DNA of 64,000 nucleotides from positions 4,574,390 to 4,638,389 of the forward strand of contig CM038926.1 of NCBI GenBank assembly GCA_021904315.1, read 5' to 3'. This DNA is from Sphagnum magellanicum (lineage: Eukaryota; Streptophyta; Sphagnopsida; Sphagnales; Sphagnaceae). Below the pieces are notes generated by a model. The model searched no databases, was not told the origin of the DNA, and saw only the letters and a program-made list of their open reading frames with translations. Position numbers and translations under genes: made by a program. Shown here piece after piece: positions 23,786 through 35,394 of the stretch (positions are counted from its first letter, which is position 1; every line of letters begins with the position of its first letter).

Positions 23786-23929
23786 GAATGAATTGTGATT
23801 GCATAGGGCCAATCAGTTTGGGGACCCAATGCAAATTGCTATTAAACATCAAGTTTTAGTAATTCAACTAGAATACCACACTTGGAACATGAGGAAGTGT
23901 TTGGATTAGCCAAATGCAAGGCAAACCTT

Positions 23930-24420
23930 CCACTTGGGTTAGAAGCAAATTCACACCAACATGATCACTACCCCTAATACTCAATGTTTGGTGTTGCAAA
24001 AAGACACTAAGGCACTACTACAAAACCAAAATCATTTCAAAACAAACAGATCATGGTATTCTTGCTCCGTGTTATGTTGGTCATTGGTCTACAACCAAAG
24101 GTGCATCAATCTAGCTACATAAATTTTGGTTTTGTCATGATAACCTTAATCATTGTGTGGGAAGGACAAATAGGAAATATGCACTTGATGGGCCAGCCTT
24201 GTATTCATTATGGCTTGTGCAAGTAGGGACAAATTTCATTCAAATTGAGGTGGTAACATCGGAGGAAATTTGGTTTATTGCTCTTAGAGAAACCAAGAGC
24301 TGGTTGTTTGTATCCTCTAATAGGCTATCAACAAACTTGTAACTAGTTCTCAAATCAACTAGGCTATCTACTGTTTGAAGCCAAATTGGGGCAATTAAGG
24401 TTGTTTGCTCAAAGAAAAGT
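23930..24420 (+). pseudogene. SWIM-family transposase-like relic, copy 2 of 4 (N-terminal part)
   Basis: The + strand carries the upstream part of the protein whose SWIM end is seen near 4.4 and 40.1 kb. It has a broken HKFWF segment and NHCVGRTNRKYALDGP (from about 24150), then LVQVGTNFIQ. Equivalent words occur near 39.7 and 62.0 kb. The SWIM end is missing here. Confidence 0.5.
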
Positions 24421-24899
24421 GTAACCTATTTAAGGTGTTCATGTTAAGCATAAGTTGTTAACGTCTTAGGAAAGATATAAACAAGTGTAGGTTGAGTCAG
24501 TTGAACAAGTTCAATACTTGTTGGCAACGAGTTGTTAAATTGTTCTGTGGGAATAAAAGTTTTTTTAACATATGAAGGTTCTTGGTATGTTACTTGTTCA
24601 AAGTCATGTTCGCTTTTGTCCTCCATAACCTAGTTATTTTCTATCCATGTGAATTCGTCATCTTGTTGTGATGTAACATTAGCCTCCATTTTTTCGTCTC
24701 AACCTTCTAAGATCAACACCCCTTGGTGGGTGCGTGCTTTCTTTTTTGGTGGAGAACTGGTTAGCTCTGGATTCAATCGGTCTCTAAGTGTTGATGGCTT
24801 AGTTTGTTTTTTCAACCTATGAGATTAATGCACCGATGAAATATTAGCAGAATGCACCAATCGATGCTGATTGACAAATTGCTCTATAGTGATAACCTC

Positions 24900-27060
24900 A
24901 AGAGATGGTTCCCTTGACTACCTTACTTGATGAACATGTGGTACTATGGTATCAAGTTCAATCCTATGTTCAACACTCACTAGTGAAATACCCTTCAAGT
25001 CTTTGTATGTCCAAGCAAAAATGTCTTTGAACTCCTTTAGAAGCTCAATCAAATGTTTTATGACAACCAATTCAAGTGAAGCATTCATTTTCACTTGTTG
25101 CACATTATCTTTGGTGCCCAAATTGACTTTGGTCAATTGTTCCTCTTTTGTTACTATCCAACCAGCTACAATTAAATCTTGTACTCAATCTCAAGCAAGT
25201 GCCTTATCAATAATCATTTCTCCCACTTTTGGATGGAAAAGGTCTTAAGCAAATGTTGTTTGACAGTGTTAGGTGGTATAACCAGGTTAATAACTAAAAC
25301 ACATTACTGATTCAACATGTTGTTTTGGAACTTGTTCTATTATACTAATATCTAATATGCAAGTTGATTTAAAAATTGATTTAGTATGAGTAGGTACTAC
25401 TATGGTTCCTATTGAAAATAATTCTAACTTTGTGGCAAACATCACATCTTCCTCTTCATCAGCTATTCCAAAATGGAAATCATAACATACTAAAACTTTT
25501 GGTCTTTTGGTTTGAACACCAAGTTTCTTGATAACATTTATGGTTCTCATTGTACTTGTTCCTTGTATAGTAACAGTGTTAGTTCCCCAATCATGGGATT
25601 TTATATCTTTCAACCATGGTCATCCTAACAACATTGAGTAATTAGAATCTAAAACATTATTGTTGAGAATAGTAAATGTAATTGTATAGGGAATTCCACG
25701 AACAAGTTCATCTTCAGATCCCTAATAAGACCAAGTGGTTTAGCTATGGTTTGATTTGCCATACATAGATTGTAAGGTGTTAGATTAGGTTTTAATAGAC
25801 CTAATTGAATTCACAGGTTCTCAGTAATGATGTTTATTCCAAAACCTCCATCCATCAGCACATCATCAATAAAATCCTTACCAATTTGAATTTGTACAAC
25901 CACCATTTAATGATCAATGGTGACTATTAGTAACTAGTTGACTTACTGGTTCTGGTAAACCAACTTAATTTGAATGAAGTGGTCCATTTAAATCAATAGG
26001 TGCTTGTGATGCTGAATCACTTTCCTATAACTCCCTAATAGTATGGACAAAAGAATCATGAATATGTTCTTATGTTTACCAATTAGCTATTGCTTTTGCC
26101 TTCATTGGTTCACATTCTTTTAACACCTATTGTTCTGGGTGGTTAACTTAGTTCAAAACATGGATATTTCAATGGTATTCTAGTTGGTTCAACAGGTTGT
26201 GTAATTACTTCAACTAGCGGTTCAACAACTTTTGTGGGTACAATAGGTACTATAGGTTCTTCCCTCTTCCTTTTTATGACAGGTTTATTTGGCATGACCT
26301 ATCTTCCCATAGTTTGAACAAGTTAGTGGATGTTTATCCATAGTATAGTGGACTATTGGTTGTGCAATCAGTTTGGACTCCAATTGAGTTATCAAACATT
26401 GTAATTTGCTATGATTGGTCCACTTTCTTCATAGATTATTGCAATTTCCTTATGATTGATAAAGGTATCCCTTATCATACTTGTTGTTGTGAATTTGAAG
26501 TATGGTTGCAAACTTGTTCTAAAAATCGTGGTAAGGAAAACATCAGTAGCCTTGACTTGCAAACAATTAGCAACTTTCAACAAATGTTCGTAATAAACTT
26601 CTACCCATTCGCCAACTTGTTGCTATAGGTTTCTTAGCTACATGAAGACTTCTTCATTATTTTTCATGGTTCAAAAACGTTTGCAAAATGCTTACTCCAA
26701 CTCCTCTAAAATGTAATTGGGATGATCTTGTACAAAGTTTTCACCCCACTTTGAGATGTTATTTCATAAAGTGAAACCAAGTAGGTTGATGATATTAGCC
26801 TCCATAGTCTCTCCATTGGCTCTAATTACCTTCTTGAAAACTTTGATGTGAATGTTAGGATCTTTATCCTTCACAGATGTTGGATATTGAAGTCTTTGAT
26901 ATGGCAGTTCACTGGTTGGTTTAGATGAACTGTAATTGATGAGTACCACGTGGCATGAATATTCTTGGATTAGATGTTGGCCATTTGTAAAGTCCAATAG
27001 GTGGATCAAGTGGCAGTCCTTTAGGTGGGTCTCCATCAAGTGATCCTCCTAACAATCTTC
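24900..27060 (-). mobile_element. Ty3/Gypsy LTR-retrotransposon fossil (gag, protease, start of RT), minus strand
   Basis: In - strand order there is a gag trace at about 27060-26640 (LPYQRLQYPTSV and NGETMEANIINLLGFTL). A retropepsin-like part follows at about 25920-25290 (DVLMDGGFGINII near 25880 and the downstream WLKDIKSHDWGTNT). The N-terminal edge of reverse transcriptase is at about 25140-24918 (FKDIFAWTYKDLKGI, EHRIELDT). No LTRs, integrase or full RT were found. It is an old, heavily broken and truncated copy. Confidence 0.7.
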
Positions 27061-28873
27061 CATTAAACAAACCTCCAAATAGTTCTCCACTTGGTTGTGG
27101 ATGTGGATTAGCCTTTCTTGGCTACTGAAGTGGAATACCATTACCATATACAAGTAGTCCAGTGGTAACATGCGTGTTAACAAATATAAATATTGTTGTT
27201 ACTTGTTGAACATCTATTTCTTTTGGAACTAGGGTCGGTTGTCCTAATCCAGAAGTTAGAACTTTGACAAGATATTGAGTTTGCTTTGGCTATTCAATAG
27301 GTGGTATTAGTTATGGTTAAGTAGTAATAGTTACATGTCTCTCCTTTCTTCCAGAAATAAATGGATCAAGTCCCTTGATTATAGAATAATACAGAAAATA
27401 CATGTTAAGATCCATGGGTACAAAAGATGGTAATGTGTTATACCACATTGGATATGGTGGATAGGGTACAACTTTAGGTTGTCCTACTATCAATGGTGTA
27501 ACAAGTTGTTACCAACCTAAGTGTTGATTCACCGGTGTTAGGTTAGTAGGGTTGTGGTTGAATATGTTGCACATGTACACCAACCTAGGTAAATGCAAGA
27601 TTGAATGTCTCACTATTGTGATGATATGGATTTTTTTCCCAAGGCACCCTTGGTTCAAATCATATGGTGATTAATCTATTTTTAATTATGATGATTAACA
27701 ATGGAATTTAAACAAATGGGTAAAAATACAATAAAAGGAACCAAAGTGACTAAAGTCAAAGTCCTTACCAAGGACTACATTTTACACGTGTCCTACATGT
27801 ATTGGTTTATTAAATATCAAAAATATTTTAAATGTAATTTCTAAGACTGGATATTAATATTGAGACCAAACATGACTCATATTATAATATTTTAAAAAGA
27901 CATTTGCATGAAGACCTAGATTATAGTCAAATGTATAATTTTGTTTTTAACCATGATGATAAATGTTGAACTTTTTTAACCATTAAAAATGTTCATAATC
28001 AAAATCAACAACATTCGTTAAAAGGATTCAATACATGTGCATTTAAAAATATAAACACATGTGGCCCTTCTTATGAAATAAATTAGAGTCCATAATAAAT
28101 TAAAGTACATTTGATGAAGGTTTGAATAACAAAAAGCACATTCACATTTTCCTAGTGTAGTGTTTTATATATAAACCCAAATTTACCCATGACCTTAAAT
28201 TTTATGTATCATTTTTCATGAAAATGCAACATTGGCTTCCCTTAAACAACACAAAACATTTTGTTTTTTAAGAAATCTTTATAATTTTATGTTTTTCATA
28301 AGCACGTTTAAATGCAAACAAAACACACCCAACTAAGGGCAATTTAGGGCATGATTTTATGTTTTTTTTCATATTGGTCCCTTTGGTTCATCCATATATG
28401 GTCTTCTATAAATTTGGAACATGAATGCTTAAATTGAGCATAGAATTAAGGATGAGTGAAATGAAAAACAATATTCAACTACATATTTTCCACTACTTTA
28501 TGAGCATTAAAACAATTGGGAATCACACAAAATTCTTTGGGGTGAAATTTTATCAATAATAAAACGGGGTGCAACAAACCTAATTACATTTTGATGTTTC
28601 AAACTTTTATAATGAATTTTCAAAGTTGAGAACTACAAAAATTAAGGATAGTTAGCACAGTCCTTGGTACATTATAATGTGAATGTACCCAAACAACTTC
28701 ATCATAAATCTATCCATGTTATTTTTTGAAAAAAGGTTCATCTACTATGAGTAATGAACTTTAAAAACTTAACAATATGGATTGGTCAACTAATTGAAAC
28801 ACGGAAAATTTGGCATATATGTGGGTGTTTTTAATATAAAATTGTTGTATTGACTTAATATAGGTTATAATAT
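27060..28873. other. Intergenic, no supported gene
   Basis: The first 600 bases are Pro/Gly/Thr-coding-like on - and may be the outer part of the Gypsy fossil. The remainder to 28873 is AT-rich and featureless. Confidence 0.45.
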
Positions 28874-30714
28874 GAGATCCCTTCGTTGCCTTTGAGGTCT
28901 TTCCCTTGGCACATCTTGTGAAGGTTCACTAGATGGGTTATCATTGGAAACAACAAATTCTTCTTCCGATGAAGAACTTGGTGTGGATTCACTTTGCACA
29001 CCTTCCATTCTTGTTTCATTCAAAGGTGTATCTCGACTAAAGGTCAATGGTTCCTCTCCTTCAACTTCTTCATGCACAACTACATTTTTTTCTTTCTCAG
29101 GATGAGGTACACCACCTATTTCCTTTGATCCTTTAATGAACACGACATCTGTACTTTTGATGATTCTCTTGGTTTCTACACACATCAAGCGATACGCTTT
29201 GGTGCCTTCGTAATATCCTAAAAACACACAAAGCATGGACTTGGACTCTAATTTGGTCCTCTTCTCATCGGGGACATGTGCAAAGGCTTTACAACCAAAA
29301 ACTCTCAAATGAGACACAACGGGTTTCCTACCACTCCACGCTTCTTGAAGGGTCTTGGAATCAAGAGTCTTGGTTGGACATTGATTTTTTATGTACACCG
29401 CCGTGTTCACTACTTTGCCCCAAAATTCAAGTTCCAACCCTTGTGCAAGAATCATGCTTCTTACACATTCCATGATGGTTTTATTGGCACGTTTCGCAAC
29501 ACCGTTTTGTTGTGAGGAATAGGGCGCACTTGTTTGTCCTTGAATTCCACATTCTGTAAGAAATGCGTCAAATTTCTTAGACACAAATTCTCCTCCATTG
29601 TCGGAATGTAGCACTTTGATTTTGTGACCAATTTGGTTCTCCACCAACGCCTTGTATTGTTTGAATTTTTCAAACGCTTCTCCTTTGGCCTTCAAAAGAT
29701 AGACATGAGTTTTCCTTGAGAAATCGTCAATGAAAGTGAGAAAGTATCGTGCTCCACCATGCGATGTAGTCTTCATTGGCCCGCACACATCAGTGTGCAC
29801 AATCTCCAAAAGTTGTGAAGCCTTCGTTGCTCCGTCCTTGGGAAATGATGTTCTTTGATGTTTGCCTTTGACACATCCTTCACAAATGTGATGCAACGAC
29901 ACTTCTTTCAAATTCATGCCATCCACCATGGCATCTAACTCCTTAAGGCTTGCCATATTGACATGGCCAAGTCTTTCATGCCAAAACATCACTCTTTCCT
30001 CCAAAAAATTTGTAATGTGTGCCATGTCCTTACACACCTTCACATTAAGAAGGTACAAGTTCTTGGCCCTTTGTGTTTGCACCACAACAATTCCTCGAAC
30101 ATCGTTGACCTTACAACCATCCTCGTCAAACTCCACTTTGAAACCTTCTGAAATGAGTTTACTCACCAAAATGAGATTATTCTTCATTTTTGGAACATGA
30201 AGAACTGGGGTGATGGTTGTGTGTGTCAATTGACCTCCCACTTGCATTATGGCTTTGATGCTCCCCTTGCCAATGGCCTCCAAAACGGTGTCATCACCCA
30301 TGAACACCCTCCTTGGGGAAATGCGCTCGTATGTGGTAAACTATTCTTTTTGGAATGTCATGTGTTGCGTTGCATCGGAATCTACAATCCAATCATACGT
30401 GGTATGATCGTTGGCACTCAATGCCGCAACAAACACTTGTTCGTGATCTTCACAAGCTTGATTAGCTTTTTCTTTTTCATCATTTTTCTTCTTCAAACAA
30501 TTTCTCACAAAATGTCCCGGTTTCTTACAATAGAAACAAAGCTTCTTGTTTGACTTGTGAGTTTTGTTCACTAATACGGTAGTCTCGAAACTCTCACATT
30601 CTTTTCTTTTGGACACTTCGTGAAACAACCTTGCTACAATGAATTAAAGGTTTACATCTTTGGTGGACATGGACTCCAAGCTTGTGACTAAATTATCAAA
30701 GGATGGAGGAAGGC
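28874..30714 (-). mobile_element. Ty1/Copia fossil, internal fragment, minus strand
   Basis: This is the same family as the element at 55938-61259, read on -. In order it holds the end of gag with a CCHC knuckle (CFYCKKPGHFVRNC, near 30500), the protease site, the GAG-pre-integrase H/C motif (HHICEGCVKG) and the integrase core (HTDVCGPM, SDNGGEFVS). It stops in the linker before reverse transcriptase. LTRs, the first part of gag and all of RT/RNase H are absent, so it is truncated at both ends. The integrase part retains the longest open stretch of the family in this window. Confidence 0.9.
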
Positions 30715-32590
30715 TTGTTGTCACCTCACAAAAAAAATAATATATTGCACATGGATAATTGGCACTATTTTCTATTTCACATGTCCCATGCACTCACGGT
30801 GGGGCAAGGGAAACCATGTTTTACCTCTTTAGATGATTGTAGATGCAACTTGGTGTGCAAAACCTCCAAGCTTTTGTCTCTAAGCATTTTCTTGTTGAAC
30901 ATTCTCATGAAGCATTTGTAGTTAAAAACACTAAACAATTCACAACCAACATAAACCCTACTATGATAATCAAGCTCTAAAAATAAATGATTTGAGCTCA
31001 AGATCAAGATTAGAAGCTTGCCAACCTTAGAAAGAACATTCACAAAGAGCACTGGAGATAATGTTCATTAAGTGGTTGTGATTTGATGAATGATGGGCAT
31101 TAGGTTAGACCTTCAAATGACAGGCATTAGGTTAGATGTGCGATGTAACCTTCTAGTGAAGAGACAATGATGGGTTTCATCCCGCCTCTTTTGAAATCAA
31201 CCAACTAGAGTCTGCCATGTGTTAAAGGGTGAAATTTCACAAACACAACAAAGGACCTTGTCTCCTTTTACAAAGTAATGCCCATGGTTCCTTATAGCTC
31301 ATTCTGACCCATATTTCCTGAATTCCTAGGCCAAGTAGACATATAATTATTTGGCCATGTGTTTTCAAATTATTTTCACCCTAATTGGGTGCTAAAGTAC
31401 ACTATTATATTGTTTGGACTGTGATTCCCTTTATGCTTTTAAAGTCACACCATTTAATCTTTTGGCTTAATTGTTTGCAATAATTGTTGATTTATCTTAT
31501 TTGTATTCAAGCCTTATGTTGGATGTCAATACAAGAATATTCTCTCTTATATGCCATACCTTCAATGAGAAGTCTACTATTTGTTGTTATTTGTTATAAT
31601 CATCCATAATACTTCATTATGGGGGATATATGTGAGACTACATATTTGTTTTCATAGAAATTTTTTCTAAATATATAAATTTTGCATATATCTAATGACA
31701 ATATTCAATTATCATTCACTTTTACCACCTCATGTTATTCTCTAATCTCTAATTGCTTTCTAGTGGAAGATTCATGGTTATTCATGTATAATTTGCATGG
31801 TTGCACTTAATGTATCTTTATTAGATGTTGTACCTTGTTTTTATTTATTGTTGTTTCTCCTCTTTTTTACCCCTTTCCCTTCATATCAAGTACGTACACA
31901 ATCTCACTAAATCCCACCCAGCCTATTCTGTAAGAAGGAGGTTATGTGCATATTGTTTGCTTCCTTTGGATATTCTTAGGAGAAGCCCATTCTTTCCTTA
32001 CATGCCTTTTCCATTTTTTTCCTTGAATTTTATTTATCTAAGTTGTGTGCACATTGACAACCTCAGTCATCAATTAATGTTTTGTAAATGTTATGTGTAT
32101 TCTTTTCCAAGGTTGGTTTGTTGAAGGTTTTCTCGAAGGTTGATCATGTGACAACATTTTTAAAAATATTTAATTTCTCACCTTTTTTCTTTCTTGTTTT
32201 GTGTAACTTTTCAATACATTCTTTCACATGTTCACTTTTGTGCTTTTGATATGAAAACCATTAATTTATGCAATTTAGCAAATTTTGTTGCCTTCTTCGT
32301 GCTTTTGTTATGTTCCCTACACTTCTTCACAATCTATAGCCTATGGATAGAAATGACAACATTTTATGTTGAAGGCAAGGTTGATCTTATGATCTTAGTT
32401 GAATGCAAAAGGCACTTAAAAATGTCTATTGTATATGTCTGGTTTTCAACCTAGTTTTATTCATGTATTTAGAGATCATGTTTACGACGACAATAATGTT
32501 ATAAAATATACGAGGAGTTTATTTCAAATCCTCGTGGGGTCCATAGGGATGTCAAGGTAAGGAGGTATAAGATTGTTTGTGACAACTTGA
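30715..32590. other. Intergenic, no supported gene
   Basis: Homology to the Copia family stops abruptly at about 30714. The following 1.9 kb is AT-rich. Short hydrophobic + strand frames at 31825-32124 and 32194-32454 have no motif and T-rich composition. Confidence 0.45.
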
Positions 32591-33330
32591 TTTACATTGT
32601 TTTCAAGACACAATGTTCACCCCAAGGACCACAACATTTGTGCCAAATGTGGCTCTCATAAACTTCATTGTGAAATAGGAAGAACTCGACAAAGAGGAGA
32701 TTCCAATATCATCTTCGCATTTCCCTTCATCAACCTTTATTGATCTCAACGACTTTTTTGATGAGATGGCTCTTTGCTTGTGAATGTGTTTGGTTCATTT
32801 CCACCCTTGGTTTCAGGAGTGTCCATTATGGAGGGCATGCCTTTGAATCTAAATCCAATTCAAGGTCGAAGCTTCAAAATTATAATTGACTTGTTTGAAA
32901 GCAATGATGTTTCACCACATTCATAAAACAAGTTGAGGTCTTTGGACTACATAAGATCAAAGTTCAAAACGTTTCCCTTCTACCCATTGCATTTAACGGT
33001 GACATCATCTTTGAACTCCTGCCCATTCATCTTTTAATTGGCCATTCTGGACAAATGTAAGGCTTGGATCACAAGTACGATGGTCATGTTTGGTGCAAAG
33101 TGAAGACCTCCAACATAAAAAATAGTTTTGGTTTGGGATTAGAAGCACCCAATACATAGGGCATTTGCGTAATTATGTTAACGATTCTTACGAACATTTC
33201 CTTCGATTTGTTGTGCACAATGAAGTAAGTTGGATCGGTGATCTTGCCCTAATTCCCTTTGTTGGTCATTTTGCACCAGCTCTTCATGTCTATGTAATTG
33301 TTTGTAAATTTTGTGTTGCATGTCCTTTTC
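32590..33330 (+). pseudogene. Cys-rich coding trace, unrecognised
   Basis: Translation on + gives a frame-broken protein-like string with NICAKCGSHKLHCEIGR near 32640, then GHVWCKVKTSN near 33090 and NEVSWIGDLALIPFVGHFAP near 33240. Spacing of Cys/His pairs suggests a zinc-binding protein, possibly from a transposon. I do not recognise the family, and it cannot be translated intact. Confidence 0.3.
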
Positions 33331-33360
33331 TATGTGAATAGCTACCCTTGTTGAATGTAT

Positions 33361-33826
33361 TGTTAGGAATACTATTCGTTTCTAATTCCCAATGTTGATG
33401 AATGTGTTAAACATTCATCAAAGGATGAATAGTACTCACATCCTTGTAGTAGTTAGGTTAGGGTTTAGAAGTGGAGACTACTTAGGGTTTGGCGGTGGTT
33501 AGGGTTAGGGTTTGGTGGCGGCTAGGTTAAAGTGGTGGCTAGGGTTAGGGTTTGGCGGCGGCTAGGTTAGGGTTAAGTGGCAGCTACTTTAGGGTTACGA
33601 GATAGTATATAATGGAATGGTTTTTGAGTTGTCTTTCATTCTCTCCTTTCATGGTTTTGAGTGCACGTAGAACCTTCAAGCCTTGTTAGTAGTTACAAGC
33701 CATAGTTTTGTGATTGTAGCATTTGAAGCATACAACCTTTGTGATTTCTTGTTAGTTAATACGATTATTTCATTTCATGAACTTTGAATGTTTCATTTCT
33801 TGCTTATTTTCAAGTTGTTTCCAATA
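33361..33826 (+). repeat. 5' LTR of the Copia fossil at 33.4 kb
   Basis: It starts TGTTAGGAATAC and ends CCAATA, at the same limits as the two LTRs of the 55.9-kb element. Length is 466 bases, against 421 and 506 there. The difference lies mostly in the telomere-like GGGTTTGG/GGCGGCTA tract at 33460-33600. The preceding five bases are TGTAT; no matching partner is present because the 3' end is lost. Confidence 0.9.
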
Positions 33827-33840
33827 GGTTATGGGCCCAT
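33827..33840 (+). other. Primer-binding site matching the anticodon arm of initiator tRNA-Met
   Basis: GGTTATGGGCCCAT follows the LTR directly. It is complementary to the GGGCCCAUAACC anticodon region of plant initiator tRNA-Met, not to a tRNA 3' end. The last base differs from the copy at 56359. Confidence 0.75.
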
Positions 33841-35394
33841 ACCAAGCAAGAGAAAGGACATTGTGTTAGAACAAGAAATAGTCAACGGTTTAACTTGTAT
33901 AACATAGAAAGGGAGAATCCTTTTAGAGGGACGGTTTTTAGTTTGCAAGGTTGCAAAGAAAGTAGAAGTCCATTTCTAAGTGAGTGAGAGGTGTGGAAGA
34001 GATTTCTTCAAAGTTTTGTAAGTTTTTCAAGTGTGAAAAACTTGTTCTTCAAGTTTTTGAAAGTATCAAGTTTCAAGGTGAAAGTGTGTGAAAGAGAGTT
34101 CTTCGATTCATTGAAAGTTTGAGGTGTGTGGAAGAAAGGTCTTTGAATTTGAGGGAAGGATTTTAGTTTGCAAGGGTGCAAAGATAGTAGAAGTCCATTT
34201 CTAAGTGAGTGAGAGGTGTGGAAGAGATTTTTTCAAGTTTTTTGAAAGTATCAAGTTTCAAGGTGAAAGTGTGTGGAAGAGAGTTTTTCGATTCATTGAA
34301 AGTTTGAGGTGTGTGCAAGAAACCTCTTTGAGTTGTTGAAAGTGTGAAGTTTCAAGTGTGTCAAAGAGAATTTTTCGCATTGTAGCAAGTTTCAAGTGAA
34401 ATTTTCAAGCTTGTGTAATAAAAGATTTGCTAATGATAGAAGCTTTTTTTTTCAAGTTTACATGAGGGGTCAAAGATTTCTTCCAAAACTTTTTATCTTT
34501 TGAAAGAGTGTTTGTTGTAGCATTTGTGTTCAAAATGTCTTCTTTTCAAATGGAGTCCTTGAAAGTCATGGAGAAGTTTGATGGTGGCAACTTTCACCTT
34601 TGGAAGTTCAAAATGCGCATGATGCTTTCCAAACATGGGCTTTGGAAATTTGTTGATGGGAGTGCCACCTTGCCAAGTGAAGAAGTTGCAAGGGCCAATT
34701 ACAATGAGAAAGAGACCAAGGCTTTTGCATTGCTTTGTGAACATTTCACGGATGCCCAACTTGCACACATTCAATATTGTGACAATGTGAGAAGTGCATG
34801 GGAGGCTCTTTGCGGTGTGCATGAAGCTAAGACCATTGGCAACAAGTTGTTCCTTCAAAGGAGATTCTTCACCATCAAAATGCAAGAAGGAGATGACATG
34901 CTTGTGCATATCAACACGGTGAAAGCCCTTGCGTACCAACTACGTTCCATCAAGGTGAACATTATAGATGAAGATATTTACATGGTACTCCTCATGAGCC
35001 TTCCTCCATCCTTTGATAACTTAGTCACAAGCTTGGAATCCATGTCCACAAAAGATGTAGACCTTCAATTCATTGTAGCAAGGTTGCTTCACGAAGTGTC
35101 CAAAAGAAAAGAATGTGAAAGTTCTGAGACTACTGCATTAGTGAACAAAACTCACAAGTCAAACGAGAAGCTTTGTTTCTATTGTAAGAAACCCGAACAT
35201 TTTGTGAGAAATTGTTTGAAGAAAAAAAAAGAGCTAATCAAGCTTGTGAAGATCACGAGCAAGTGTTTGTTGCGGCATTGAGTGCCAATGATCATACCAC
35301 GTATGATTGGATTGTCGATTTGGGTGCAATGCAACACATGACATTCGAACAAGAATGGTTTACCAAGTACGAACGCATTTCCCCAAGGAGGGTG

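Noticed and set aside
28865-30307. Intact host protein of 480 residues on -
   Set aside because: Content is Copia GAG-pre-integrase and integrase; the element is truncated at both ends.
33460-33600. Interstitial telomere from a chromosome fusion
   Set aside because: The TTAGGG-type units are inside an LTR and recur in all three LTRs of the family, so they belong to the element.
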